From the NCBI GenBank assembly GCA_964411275.1, contig CAYPKG010000001.1:54231-118230 (forward strand): DNA of 64,000 nucleotides. Reading direction: 5' to 3'. The notes under the pieces are model-generated. The model was not told the DNA's origin. It made no database searches and saw only the letters and a program-made list of their open reading frames with translations. A program made the position numbers and the translations under genes. Positions 35,347 through 44,100 of this stretch are shown here, in pieces; the stretch's first letter is position 1; each line of letters starts with the position of its first letter. The DNA is from CAYPKG01 sp964411275. GTDB taxonomy: Bacteria; Bacillota; Clostridia; Christensenellales; CAG-138.

Positions 35347-36845
35347 ATACGAGACGGCATATCAAAGCCATGCTGGCCCTGTTTTGCGCCATGTTCCTGG
35401 TGTTGTGCGTGTATCTTTTGTACATCATCAACGCCTACGGCACCCGCTGGGTTTCAAGCCCGTATAACACCCGCCTGACCAGCCAGAAAAACAGCGTAAT
35501 CGCCGGGAACATTCTCGACCGCGCAGGCACGGTGCTGGCCACCACAGATAGAAACGGCGACCGGGTGTACATCGACGACGGCTCGGTGCGGCGGGCTACC
35601 TCCCATGTGGTAGGAGACAGCTACGGCCAGACATTCGGCGCGGACACATTTTATTCGAAATACCTCCTGGGATTTGACCAAAGCGTGTTCGAGAGGGTAT
35701 CCCAGGTGTTTTCCGGCGCCAATCGCTATGGCTCCCATGTGCAATTGACAATCGATGCGAAGCTTTGCGACTACGCCTATGGGCTTCTCGGGGACTATAA
35801 CGGCGCGGTGGTGCTGATGAACCATAAAACCGGGGAAATCCTCGCGTCGGTGAGCAGGCCGGATTACGATCCCAAATATGTGGACGAGTATTTAAGCGGC
35901 AAGCGGAGCCTGGACAAATCCGCCATGGTGGACCGGGTGACCGCCGGGCTGTATCCTCCAGGCTCTGTCTTCAAAATCGTGACATTGACGGCGGCCCTTC
36001 GATACCTGCCGGGGGTGGAAACCCGGACATTTACCTGTGATGGGCCGCTGGCGTTTGATACGGAAACGGGCCGTTATCTTTCCAGCGTCAACATCACCGC
36101 GGAGCAGGACAAGCAAAACCAGGCTGAGGCTGGGGGCAGCAGCGCGGGATTGAGCGGCAAATACAGGGTTGTCCGGGATTATAACGGCCAATATCACGGG
36201 GAGCTTACGCTCAAGTCCGCGTTTATGAAATCCTGCAACCATGTGTTCGCGCAGCTCGCCATGGAGGTGGGCGCGGACCGGATGAAAAAGGTGGCGCGGG
36301 AGCTTGGCGTGGGAGATGATTTTCTCTTTAGCGATATGGTGGCTTACGCAAGCTCGTATGAAAAGCCGGAAACGCAGCTGGACCTGGCGTGGTCCGGGGT
36401 GGGCCAGTATAAGGATATCATGACGCCGCTGCACATGTGCATGATCGCTGGGGGCGTGGCAAACGACGGTGTGATGATGGAGCCGAAGCTCTTAAAGGCG
36501 GTTGTGGCGGTGAACGGCACCGCCACGGGGAAGCTCAAAAGCGAAGCCTACAAAAAGCCCTTTACCGCCACCGAGTGGGAAACGCTCAAAAGCTATATGA
36601 TCGCTGTGGTGGAAAGCGGTACAGGCCGCAACGCGGCCATTTCAGGCCACACCGTGGGCGGGAAAACCGGCACTGCCGAGGTATCCGGCAGGGATAAGCC
36701 CAATGCATGGTTTGTGGGGTTTGTGGCGGACACGGAGCATCCGCTTACCGTGTGCGTGGTGCTGGAAAAGGGCGGCAGCGGCGGCAGCAACGCCGCGCCT
36801 ATTGCGGGCAAGGTGCTTAAAAAAGCAATTAAAATGGGGTATTAG
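35343..36845 (+). CDS. Class B penicillin-binding protein (transpeptidase)
   Basis: The 500-residue transpeptidase cross-links glycan made by the SEDS protein encoded just before it. A membrane helix lies at about 8-30, then a dimerisation domain (NRLTSQKNSVIAGNILDRAG) and the transpeptidase with Ser208-x-x-Lys211 (GSVFK), the SCNHVF motif, and KTGTAE. It resembles the PbpA/FtsI group paired with RodA/FtsW in FHA-containing operons. A terminator follows at 36952. Confidence 0.95.
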   Translation: MNTRRHIKAMLALFCAMFLVLCVYLLYIINAYGTRWVSSPYNTRLTSQKNSVIAGNILDRAGTVLATTDRNGDRVYIDDGSVRRATSHVVGDSYGQTFGADTFYSKYLLGFDQSVFERVSQVFSGANRYGSHVQLTIDAKLCDYAYGLLGDYNGAVVLMNHKTGEILASVSRPDYDPKYVDEYLSGKRSLDKSAMVDRVTAGLYPPGSVFKIVTLTAALRYLPGVETRTFTCDGPLAFDTETGRYLSSVNITAEQDKQNQAEAGGSSAGLSGKYRVVRDYNGQYHGELTLKSAFMKSCNHVFAQLAMEVGADRMKKVARELGVGDDFLFSDMVAYASSYEKPETQLDLAWSGVGQYKDIMTPLHMCMIAGGVANDGVMMEPKLLKAVVAVNGTATGKLKSEAYKKPFTATEWETLKSYMIAVVESGTGRNAAISGHTVGGKTGTAEVSGRDKPNAWFVGFVADTEHPLTVCVVLEKGGSGGSNAAPIAGKVLKKAIKMGY

Positions 36846-36951
36846 CAGAGGGCTGTCAAGCCCGCATGCGGCGCAATGGGTACGACGAAACCGTCGGTGG
36901 GCGGCCGGAACCGGGCGGCACATTACAATTCTTTGTTTTTTTTGTTTTCTC

Positions 36952-36986
36952 CAGGGGCATGCTACTAGGGCATGCCCTGTTTTTGT
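36952..36986 (+). terminator. Terminator after the FHA-SEDS-PBP operon
   Basis: CAGGGGCATG and CATGCCCTG pair (one bulged G) around a nine-base loop, followed by TTTTTGTTATTTTT. Confidence 0.75.
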
Positions 36987-37015
36987 TATTTTTGGATGGA
37001 AGGGGGAACGAACGC

Positions 37016-37624
37016 TTGCTGCTAGTTTGGATTTTGTTGGGCGCGGTCGCTATCGTTTTGCTTCTCCTATCCCTGCCGGCGGGGGTAAGTCTAACGGCAC
37101 ATCTGGAATTTCTCTCTGGCGGCCCCATTGAGGTGTGCTTCACGGGGCTATATGGATTGGTACGGCTAAATTTCCGATTTCGACTAAACATTCTAAGAGA
37201 GCCTGTCATCACCCTGTACTGGAACAAGCGCACTGGGGAAATGCGTAGGGTATGGGATTTGTGGCATAAACTGTTGCCAAAGAACAAGACTGGGTTATGG
37301 AGCAAATGGGCCATAAAAGCCATATGGGATCATATGGCAATTAAAAAATTTCGGATTTCGGGGCATGTGGGCATCCGGGACGACGCGTTCGCCACCGTTA
37401 TGCTGGCAGGGGCGGTCAGTGAAGCGCTGTCAATCGTCCTGCATTGCCTGCTTGGAGAAAAAGGGAAACCGCTTCGAGTAGGGTTAATGCCAACATTCAC
37501 CAAAACGCGTTTCAGGTTGAATTTGGAAGGCATAGGCCGCTGGTTCCCTATCCAAATTATAGTTGCCGTACTTATGCGGCGATTAAGAACAAGGAAGGGT
37601 GACATTCATGGCACATCCCATTGA
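37016..37624 (+). CDS. DUF2953 protein (YtfI-like)
   Basis: The 202-residue protein starts at a TTG at 37016 behind AGGGGG; an earlier ATG would read through the terminator just upstream, so I reject it. It begins with a membrane helix (WILLGAVAIVLLLLSLPAG) and continues with a beta-strand-rich segment of the DUF2953 type (VRLNFRFRLNI, DAFATVMLAGAVSEALSIV, KTRFRLNLEGIGRWFPIQI). In Bacillus ytfI and ytfJ lie together; here too the gerW-like gene overlaps by 17 bases. Role unknown, likely in sporulation or envelope. Confidence 0.75.
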   Translation: MLLVWILLGAVAIVLLLLSLPAGVSLTAHLEFLSGGPIEVCFTGLYGLVRLNFRFRLNILREPVITLYWNKRTGEMRRVWDLWHKLLPKNKTGLWSKWAIKAIWDHMAIKKFRISGHVGIRDDAFATVMLAGAVSEALSIVLHCLLGEKGKPLRVGLMPTFTKTRFRLNLEGIGRWFPIQIIVAVLMRRLRTRKGDIHGTSH

Positions 37625-38081
37625 GAACATTATGAAAACCACCATGGAACAATTAAAGGAAATGGTGGACGTGAACACCATCGTCGGCAACCCGGTTATG
37701 GCCGGAAACGACACGGTGATTGTACCCGTATCCCGGGTCTGCCTTGGCTTTTTGTCCGGCGGCGGCGAGTACGGTCGGCCGGAACCGGTGCGATACAGCG
37801 GACAGGAGGCGGACACTGAGGAGCGCTATCCCTTTAGCGGCGTGTCCGTAGCTGGCGTGAACCTGACGCCGATGGCGTTTCTTGCCATCCATAACGGCTG
37901 CGTAAAGGTTTTGCCTGCCCATTATAATTGCACGCTGGACCGGATTATCGAAATGGTTCCCCATACCATCCAGGAGGTGGAGCGGATCGTGAAGGATGCG
38001 TGCGAGCAAAAGCAGCAATCCCGCAACTCCGCTAATTCCGAAACAGGTACAACCGCCGACGCCGGAAACACGGGTCTCTAA
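37608..38081 (+). CDS. gerW: GerW/YtfJ-family sporulation protein
   Basis: The 157-residue protein belongs to the YtfJ family, required in Bacillus subtilis for germination by L-alanine. ATG 37608 follows AAGGAAGG. It has NIMKTTMEQLKEMVDVNTIVGNP, the conserved VIPVSRV-like VIVPVSRVCLGFLSGGGE and PFSGVSVAGVNLTPMAFLAI motif. The Ser/Asn-rich end is not conserved. Its place between a YtfI-like gene and dacF is the common sporulation-gene order. Confidence 0.9.
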   Translation: MAHPIENIMKTTMEQLKEMVDVNTIVGNPVMAGNDTVIVPVSRVCLGFLSGGGEYGRPEPVRYSGQEADTEERYPFSGVSVAGVNLTPMAFLAIHNGCVKVLPAHYNCTLDRIIEMVPHTIQEVERIVKDACEQKQQSRNSANSETGTTADAGNTGL

Positions 38082-38084
38082 GCC

Positions 38085-39209
38085 ATGGGCCTGAAACACG
38101 GCGCGAGGATCGGTTTATGCCTTATGGCGCTGCTGCTGTTACTATGCCCAAAAAGCGCCCTGGCGGAGGACGTGGCTGTGGGCGCGGCGGGGGCGGTGTT
38201 GCTCGACGTCAATACCACCAGGGTTCTGGCGTCGAAAAACGCTCACGCGCCTATGCCCATGGCCAGCACAACAAAGGCGATGACGGCTCTTCTAGCGGTG
38301 GAACGGGGCAATCTTGACGCTATGGTCACCGTGCCGGACGCGGCCTACGGGGTGGAAGGCTCCAGTATGTACCTCAACAGGGGGGAAAAGCTGAGCCTTC
38401 GCGACCTTTTGTATGGCCTGATGCTCTCTTCGGGCAACGACGCCGCGGTGACAATCGCGACCCACATCGGCGGGTCGCTTCCAGGGTTTATCCAGATGAT
38501 GAACAGCCGGGCCCGAGAGCTTGGCTGCGTCAACACCAATTTTGTCACGCCAAACGGCCTGCACGACCCCGATCATTACACCACGGCCTATGATCTGGGG
38601 TTGATTGCGGCGGCGGCAATGAAAAACCCGCTGTTTCGTGAGATCGTAAGCACCCAATATCATAAAACCACCACAGGGGACATAATGCGTACCCTGAAAA
38701 ACAAAAACAAGATACTTTGGCAATACGAGGGAGGCAACGGCGTCAAAACCGGCTACACAAAAGCGGCTGGGAAATGCCTTGTTTTTAGCGCCGAGCGGGA
38801 GGGAAACACCATCGTAGGCGTGGTGCTCAACGCCTCCAATATGTGGAATGACGCGGTGAGCTATTTGGACGCTGGGTTTTCCCGCTATGAATGGAAAACG
38901 GTTTTTTCGGCAGGGGAAGGGGTGCAAACAATAAAAATTGGCCATGGCATGAAAAACAGCTTGGAAGCCATGGCAAAAAACGATATACTGGTACCGGTAC
39001 GAAAAGACGGGGAGGACAAGCCGGAAATCAGGGTGGATTGTCCCATGACGCTGGAAGCGCCTATACTGGAGGGGCAAAGCGTGGGCAGGGTGGAGGTTTG
39101 GTGTGACGGCAGAATGATGGCAAGCACAACCCTTGTGGCGAAAAACACCGTCCTTCGCAAGGAGTACCCCTACTATCTCTGGCGGATTATGGAGGGATGG
39201 TCGGCTTAA
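38085..39209 (+). CDS. dacF: D-alanyl-D-alanine carboxypeptidase (DacF-type)
   Basis: The 374-residue penicillin-binding carboxypeptidase trims the last D-Ala from peptidoglycan. A signal peptide (about 1-27) ends in SALA. The catalytic motifs are Ser61-x-x-Lys64, SGN at 116-118, and KTG in NGVKTGYTKAAG. A C-terminal beta domain (about 270-350) follows, as in PBP5-like enzymes, with a short hydrophobic/amphipathic tail (PYYLWRIMEGW) that could bind the membrane. Next to gerW, it is probably the sporulation carboxypeptidase DacF, which controls cortex cross-linking. Confidence 0.92.
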   Translation: MGLKHGARIGLCLMALLLLLCPKSALAEDVAVGAAGAVLLDVNTTRVLASKNAHAPMPMASTTKAMTALLAVERGNLDAMVTVPDAAYGVEGSSMYLNRGEKLSLRDLLYGLMLSSGNDAAVTIATHIGGSLPGFIQMMNSRARELGCVNTNFVTPNGLHDPDHYTTAYDLGLIAAAAMKNPLFREIVSTQYHKTTTGDIMRTLKNKNKILWQYEGGNGVKTGYTKAAGKCLVFSAEREGNTIVGVVLNASNMWNDAVSYLDAGFSRYEWKTVFSAGEGVQTIKIGHGMKNSLEAMAKNDILVPVRKDGEDKPEIRVDCPMTLEAPILEGQSVGRVEVWCDGRMMASTTLVAKNTVLRKEYPYYLWRIMEGWSA

Positions 39210-39240
39210 ATACAAGCGATGGGGAAGGGGAATGGGGCAT

Positions 39241-39975
39241 ATGCGATTGCAAAAATACTTAGCGGACGCGGGGATTGGCTCCCGCCGGGCCTGTGAGGTA
39301 CTGATTACGGACGGGCGGGTCACGGTGAATGGAAAGACCGCCACCCTGGGTATGACGGTGGAGCCGGAAACCGACAATGTTCAGCTTGACGGAAAGCCCG
39401 TCTTGATCGAAGCAAAGCGGCGGGTCATTTTGTTTTACAAGCCCCGGGGGGTTGTCAGCACCAGCGATGATCCAGAGGGGCGTAAAACCGTTCAGGATTT
39501 TTTTAAGGATGTGCCGGAACGGCTGTACAACGTGGGGCGGCTGGACGTGAATTCCGAAGGGCTTTTGATCATGACCAACGACGGAGAACTGGCGTATCTC
39601 ATGACCCACCCGAAATTCAAGGTGCCAAAGACATACTACGCAGTGTGCGACGGTATTTTAACCCCCGATGAGGCCGCAAATTTGACCCGGGGGGTGGAGC
39701 TTTCAGACGGCATGACCGCGCCCGCGAAGGTGGAGCGCGTACGGCAGACCCGCACGGGCAGCACCTGCTTTTCCATCACAATCCGGGAGGGGAGGAACAG
39801 GCAGATCCGCCGGATGCTGGAAGCGGTTGGTCATAAAACGCTGTTGCTTCGGCGGGAGCGGGTGGGCCCTCTATATTTGGGCAACCTCGCACCCGGAGAA
39901 TGGCGCGACGTTACACAGCAGGAGCTTTTGGCATTGCATGAGGCGCTGAGAAAAAATGGGAAAAGGCTCGATTAA
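39241..39975 (+). CDS. rluB: RluB/RsuA-family 23S rRNA pseudouridine synthase
   Basis: The 244-residue enzyme makes a pseudouridine in 23S rRNA helix 89 or thereabouts. An S4 domain at about 1-60 (MRLQKYLADAGIGSRRACEVLI) is followed by the catalytic part with the active Asp in GRLDVNSEGLLIMTNDG and the REGRNRQIRRMLEAVGH motif. It is the last gene of the DUF2953-gerW-dacF-rluB cluster and is followed by a strong terminator. Confidence 0.95.
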   Translation: MRLQKYLADAGIGSRRACEVLITDGRVTVNGKTATLGMTVEPETDNVQLDGKPVLIEAKRRVILFYKPRGVVSTSDDPEGRKTVQDFFKDVPERLYNVGRLDVNSEGLLIMTNDGELAYLMTHPKFKVPKTYYAVCDGILTPDEAANLTRGVELSDGMTAPAKVERVRQTRTGSTCFSITIREGRNRQIRRMLEAVGHKTLLLRRERVGPLYLGNLAPGEWRDVTQQELLALHEALRKNGKRLD

Positions 39976-39997
39976 TAAGAATTGATTATAACACTGG

Positions 39998-40034
39998 GGC
40001 AAGTTGTGAATTTTTCAACACAACTTGCCTTTTT
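39998..40034 (+). terminator. Terminator after rluB
   Basis: GGCAAGTTGTG and CACAACTTGCC make a perfect 11-base stem around a ten-base loop, followed by TTTTT. Confidence 0.85.
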
Positions 40035-40065
40035 GCTATTCCTGTGAAATAATACAAAAAAATGC

Positions 40066-40094
40066 TTGCTATTCGCTCCAAAAGGTATTAGAAT
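40066..40094 (+). promoter_or_regulatory. Promoter of the decarboxylase operon
   Basis: TTGCTA and TAGAAT are spaced by 17 bases. The leader of about 120 bases before the first gene holds no clear hairpin. Confidence 0.6.
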
Positions 40095-40222
40095 GACAAG
40101 CAATTATAATGCGGTGGTTTTGCGGAAATGGCACAATAGGGTTAATTACAGAGCCATAAACTGTTTTTCTAAGTTCTCTATACATATAAGCAAAACTTTC
40201 AGAGTAGGAGGTGAAGAAGAAT

Positions 40223-40627
40223 ATGGGAAATGAAGTATCCGGTTGGTTTGTCATGCTGCTTGGCATGGGCACAGTATTTGTAGGCCTGGTTGCTCTCATC
40301 TACATTACGAAGCTTATGAGCGCGGCAGTGCGTGCTTTCAGGAAGAAAGAGGCCCCCGCCGCGACCCCGGCTGCAGTGGCAGCGGCCCCAGCGGCAGCGG
40401 TCCCTGCGGCTATTGCGAATAGGCCCCAGTTTGTGGCGGCCATTGCGGCAGCCATTGCCACTGAAATGGGAACGAACCCTTCAGGGCTTCGCATTCATTC
40501 CATTGCCCGGGTTGGCGCGGCGCCAAACGATCGCCAGAAGATGGTAGCGGCCATCAGCGCGGCAATTGCGGCGCAAATGGAAACGGACGTCAGCGGATTG
40601 AAAATTCACTCCATTCGTCCGGTTTGA
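40223..40627 (+). CDS. oadG: OadG-type gamma subunit of a sodium-pumping decarboxylase, with duplicated C-terminal motif
   Basis: The 134-residue protein anchors the decarboxylase complex in the membrane. ATG 40223 follows AGGAGGTG. One membrane helix lies at about 8-32 (FVMLLGMGTVFVGLVALIY), then an Ala/Pro linker. Most gamma subunits end in a zinc-binding His motif; this one instead carries two near-identical 28-residue segments, VAAIAAAIATEMGTNPSGLRI at about 75-102 and VAAISAAIAAQMETDVSGLKI at about 107-132, each followed by HSI. The gene opens a gamma-carrier-beta-alpha operon. Confidence 0.85.
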   Translation: MGNEVSGWFVMLLGMGTVFVGLVALIYITKLMSAAVRAFRKKEAPAATPAAVAAAPAAAVPAAIANRPQFVAAIAAAIATEMGTNPSGLRIHSIARVGAAPNDRQKMVAAISAAIAAQMETDVSGLKIHSIRPV

Positions 40628-40677
40628 GCAAGTAATGTATTAAAAAACAAATATGTTGTACTTTAAGGAGGCAAACT

Positions 40678-41028
40678 ATGCGCAAGTTTCTCGTGAACGT
40701 TAACGGCACATCCTATGAAGTCATGGTAGAAGAAATCAACGGTGCGGCGGCGCCCGCGCCCGTAGCGGCTCCTGTCGCGGCGCCTGTAGCAGCGCCTGTG
40801 GCGGCTGCAGCGGGACAGGAGAGCATCGGCGCGCCCATGCCCGGCAATATCCTCGACGTAAAGGTCAAGGCTGGCGACGCTGTGAAGCGGGGCGACGTTC
40901 TGATCGTATTGGAAGCGATGAAGATGGAAAACGAGATCATGGCCCCCCGCGACGGCGTTGTCGCTGCGGTGAATGTGCAAAAGGGTGCGGCTGTGAATAC
41001 GGGGGACGTGCTCTGCGTGCTGAACTAA
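40678..41028 (+). CDS. Biotin carrier protein of the decarboxylase
   Basis: The 116-residue protein carries biotin on Lys82 in LEAMKMENEI. It begins with a short beta segment (KFLVNVNGTSYEVMVEEI), a linker of Ala/Pro/Val repeats, then the biotinyl domain. The carboxyl group taken from the alpha-subunit substrate would ride on this biotin to the beta subunit. Codons are otherwise like the neighbours. The free carrier, separate from the alpha subunit, is common in Clostridia and Veillonella. Confidence 0.95.
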   Translation: MRKFLVNVNGTSYEVMVEEINGAAAPAPVAAPVAAPVAAPVAAAAGQESIGAPMPGNILDVKVKAGDAVKRGDVLIVLEAMKMENEIMAPRDGVVAAVNVQKGAAVNTGDVLCVLN

Positions 41029-41065
41029 GTGCATTGCACCAAACGACTAAGGAAGGGTGGATGTA

Positions 41066-42271
41066 ATGCAAGCAATTTTGGAATTTTTGAAATCCACCGG
41101 CTTTGCTTTAATCGGCAATGACTGGCGTGTATTGATAATGATGCTGATCGCCTTTGTACTGTTGTATCTGGCGATCGCAAAAAAGTTCGAGCCGCTGCTG
41201 CTGGTGCCCATCGCATTCGGCATGCTGCTGACAAACCTGCCCGGCGCCGGATTGTTTCATGAGGAGATATTCGCGGGCGGCCAGATGCATTGGGAAGCGT
41301 TCAAGGACGGCCTCGAGGTGGTGAGGGCCAACGGCGTTGTGGAAACCATCACGCCGGGGCTGGTGGACATCCTGTATCTTGGCGTAAAATTGGGCGTATA
41401 CCCGTCGCTTATATTCATGGGCGTGGGCGCGATGACGGACTTTGGCCCGCTGATCGCCAACCCCAAAAGCCTGCTGTTAGGCGGGGGTGCGCAGTTTGGC
41501 ATTTTCGTGGCGTTCCTGGGCGCGCTGGCCCTTGGGTTTGGACCCAACGAGGCATCCAGTATCGGCATCATTGGCGGTGCGGACGGCCCCACGGCCATTT
41601 ACGTCACGTCAAAATTAGCGCCCCGGCTGCTTGGTCCTATCGCAGTGGCGGCATATTCCTACATGGCACTGGTGCCTGTTATTCAGCCGCCCATCATGAA
41701 GCTAATGACCACCAAGGCGGAGCGCAGGATCGTGATGGAGCAGTTGCGGCCTGTTTCCCAAACGGAAAAAATACTGTTCCCCATCGTGGTGACGGTATTT
41801 GTTTCCCTGTTGTTGCCCTCTGCCGCGCCGCTGATCGGCTTTTTGATGCTGGGCAACCTATTCCGTGAGTCCGGCGTGACGGAGCGCCTGTCCAAGACCG
41901 CGCAAAATGAACTGATCAACATCGTCACGATCTTCCTGGGCGTGTCCGTCGGCGCCACCGCCACGGCAAGCACTTTCCTGAGCGGGGAAACCTTGAAGAT
42001 CATGGGTATGGGTGTGTCTGCGTTTGCCTTCGGTACATTCGGCGGCGTTGTCCTGGCGAAGATCATGAACCTGTTCATAAAGAAGAAGATCAACCCGCTG
42101 ATCGGCTCCGCAGGCGTATCCGCCGTGCCTATGGCCGCACGGGTATCCCAGGTGGTCGGCCAGAAGGAGAACCCCGGGAACTTCTTGCTGATGCATGCCA
42201 TGGGCCCCAACGTCGCGGGCGTAATCGGCTCCGCCATTGCGGCGGGCGTGTTCCTGTCGCTGTATATGTAA
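41066..42271 (+). CDS. oadB: Beta subunit of a sodium-pumping decarboxylase (OadB-type)
   Basis: The 401-residue membrane protein decarboxylates carboxybiotin and couples it to sodium export. The ATG at 41066 follows GGAAGGG; an in-frame GTG at 41057 is weaker. It has about nine to eleven membrane helices. The family's ion-binding segment SSIGIIGGADGPTAIYVTSKLAP is present, and so are NLFRESGVTERLSKTAQNELINIVTIFLG and the GSAGVSAVPMAARV end motif. Substrate specificity (oxaloacetate, methylmalonyl-CoA, glutaconyl-CoA) lies in the alpha subunit. Confidence 0.96.
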   Translation: MQAILEFLKSTGFALIGNDWRVLIMMLIAFVLLYLAIAKKFEPLLLVPIAFGMLLTNLPGAGLFHEEIFAGGQMHWEAFKDGLEVVRANGVVETITPGLVDILYLGVKLGVYPSLIFMGVGAMTDFGPLIANPKSLLLGGGAQFGIFVAFLGALALGFGPNEASSIGIIGGADGPTAIYVTSKLAPRLLGPIAVAAYSYMALVPVIQPPIMKLMTTKAERRIVMEQLRPVSQTEKILFPIVVTVFVSLLLPSAAPLIGFLMLGNLFRESGVTERLSKTAQNELINIVTIFLGVSVGATATASTFLSGETLKIMGMGVSAFAFGTFGGVVLAKIMNLFIKKKINPLIGSAGVSAVPMAARVSQVVGQKENPGNFLLMHAMGPNVAGVIGSAIAAGVFLSLYM

Positions 42272-42312
42272 GCGGTTAGGGCGTTCTAGTTTCGAAAGGA
42301 GGAATATGTACA

Positions 42313-43791
42313 TTGGCACATAAACTCATGATTACCGATACCATCCTGCGCGACGCGCACCAGTCCCAGGCCGCCACCCGTATGCGGGTGGAAGACATGC
42401 TGCCGGCGTGCGAAATACTCGACAGCATCGGCTACTGGTCTTTGGAGTGCTGGGGCGGCGCGACGTTTGACAGCTGCCTGCGCTTCTTGAACGAGGACCC
42501 GTGGGATCGGATCAGAAAGCTGAAAAAGGCCCTGCCCAACACAAAGATGCAAATGCTGTTCCGGGGCCAGAACATACTGGGCTACAAGCATTACGCCGAC
42601 GACGTGGTGGAGCAGTTCTGCCGCAAGGCCATTGAAAACGGCATTGACGTGGTGCGGATTTTCGACGCGCTCAACGACCCCCGCAACCTTGAAGCCGCCA
42701 TTAAGTACACGAAAAAGTACGGCGGCATCTGCGAGCCCGCCATCAGCTATACCATCAGCCCCGTGCACAACGAGGACTATTTTGTAAAGCTGGCGAAGGA
42801 GCTGGTGCAGATGGGCGCGGACGTGATCTGCATCAAGGACATGGCGAACTTGTTGCTGCCCTATGACGCGTACTCCTTGGTCAAGCGGCTGAAGTCCGAG
42901 ATAAATGTTCCCATTCACCTGCACACGCACAACACCACCGGCACCGGCGACATGACCTATTTGAAGGCGATGGAGGCTGGGGTGGACATCGTGGACTGCG
43001 CCCTGTCACCGATGGGCAACGGCACCGCGCAGCCTGCGACAGAGCCGCTGGTGGCGACATTAAAGGGCACCGAGTATGATACGGGCCTGGATCTTTTGAA
43101 GTTGTCCGAGGCTGCGAAGCATTTTCGCGGCGTGGCCGAAAAGCTCACCAAAGAGGGCAATCTCGATCCGAAGGTTCTCAATGTGGATACGAACACCCTG
43201 CTGTACCAGGTACCCGGCGGCATGTTGTCCAATCTGATTTCACAGTTGAAGCAGGCCAACGCCGAGGAAAAATACTACGACGTGCTTGAGGAGATCCCCC
43301 GGGTGCGCAAGGACTTTGGCTATCCGCCGCTGGTGACGCCCACAAGCCAAATTGTCGGCTCCCAGGCGGTGCTCAACGTGCTGGCGGGAGAACCCTATAA
43401 GATGTTCTCCAAGGAGTCCAAGGCGCTTCTCCACGGCGAATACGGCCGTTTGCCCGGCGAGGTCAACGAGGAAGTCCGCAAAAAGGCAATCGGCGATGAA
43501 GAGGTCATCACCTGCCGCCCGGCGGATCTGTTGACGCCGGAGCTTGACAAGTACCGCGAAGAGATCAAGGAACTCATGATTCAGGAAGAGGACGTGCTGT
43601 CCTACGCATTGTTTCCCCAGGTGGCGCTGAAGTTCTTTGAAGCCCGCAAGGCTAATAAGGAAGCTCCTGCTGCGCCCGCAGCAGCGCCGGCGCCTGTTGC
43701 GGCTGTAGCCAAGCGCCCTGTAGCAGCAGCGCCCGTGGCGGCGGCTTCCGCCGGTGTCACGACGCTGTATGTAGAGGATCTGTCCATCTAG
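42313..43791 (+). CDS. oadA: Alpha subunit (carboxyltransferase) of oxaloacetate or pyruvate-type decarboxylase
   Basis: The 492-residue carboxyltransferase moves the carboxyl group from the substrate to biotin. The start is a TTG at 42313 behind AAGGAGG. The HMGL-like barrel begins ITDTILRDAHQSQAATRM, the classical pyruvate/oxaloacetate carboxyltransferase motif; HLHTHNTTGTGDMTYLKA holds the metal-binding HxH. The conserved post-barrel domain follows to about residue 455. The chain then ends in an Ala/Pro/Val linker and LYVEDLSI instead of a biotin domain, which is encoded separately. The motifs point to oxaloacetate rather than methylmalonyl-CoA, whose alpha subunits are unrelated. Confidence 0.93.
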   Translation: MAHKLMITDTILRDAHQSQAATRMRVEDMLPACEILDSIGYWSLECWGGATFDSCLRFLNEDPWDRIRKLKKALPNTKMQMLFRGQNILGYKHYADDVVEQFCRKAIENGIDVVRIFDALNDPRNLEAAIKYTKKYGGICEPAISYTISPVHNEDYFVKLAKELVQMGADVICIKDMANLLLPYDAYSLVKRLKSEINVPIHLHTHNTTGTGDMTYLKAMEAGVDIVDCALSPMGNGTAQPATEPLVATLKGTEYDTGLDLLKLSEAAKHFRGVAEKLTKEGNLDPKVLNVDTNTLLYQVPGGMLSNLISQLKQANAEEKYYDVLEEIPRVRKDFGYPPLVTPTSQIVGSQAVLNVLAGEPYKMFSKESKALLHGEYGRLPGEVNEEVRKKAIGDEEVITCRPADLLTPELDKYREEIKELMIQEEDVLSYALFPQVALKFFEARKANKEAPAAPAAAPAPVAAVAKRPVAAAPVAAASAGVTTLYVEDLSI

Positions 43792-43845
43792 CTTGCCATG
43801 GACAAAAAACAGGCGAGCAATTCAGGACAACCATAAAATCTCAAG

Positions 43846-43879
43846 AAAACGGCATGGTCCATCAGGACTATGCCGTTTT
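43846..43879 (+). terminator. Terminator of the decarboxylase operon
   Basis: AAAACGGCATGGTCC-atca-GGACTATGCCGTTTT is a 15-base stem with one G-T pair. It is 55 bases past the oadA stop, with T and A tracts on both sides. Confidence 0.85.
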
Positions 43880-43882
43880 AGG

Positions 43883-44078
43883 CCATCGACAAAGCCTCGG
43901 CTTTGTCGATGGGGTCACTGCGGTGGGTTTTCCATGCAGCTGCGACCTCGGACGATTGTATCGTCTGTCGGTCTTGCCGCATGTAGGGTGTCAAAATCAC
44001 CGCACATGTCGCTGATTTTGACGGATTATACTCTGCCACTTGCATTATTGAAGGGGCAAAATGGCGGGGCATTTTGCC
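43883..44078. repeat. Cluster of inverted repeats in a gene-free interval
   Basis: Four more hairpins fill the stretch between two terminators. They are CCATCGACAAAGCC-tc-GGCTTTGTCGATGG (43883-43912), GACGAT-tgt-ATCGTC (43951-43965), GTCAAAATCA...TGATTTTGAC (43990-44022), and GGCAAAATG-gcgggg-CATTTTGCC (44055-44078). I see no coding frame and no direct target repeats. It could be a small structured RNA or a non-autonomous repeat element. The whole 43792-44231 interval holds no gene. Confidence 0.55.
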
Positions 44079-44100
44079 ACCTACCATGGCAATCGAATAC

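Noticed and set aside
36866..37015. Upstream ATG for the DUF2953 gene
   Set aside because: The 50 extra residues would cross the terminator at 36952-36986. The TTG at 37016 has a good ribosome binding site and starts at the expected membrane helix.
43883..43912. Origin or attachment site for an integrated element
   Set aside because: The inverted repeat has no matching direct repeats at both ends, no integrase nearby, and no truncated gene copy.
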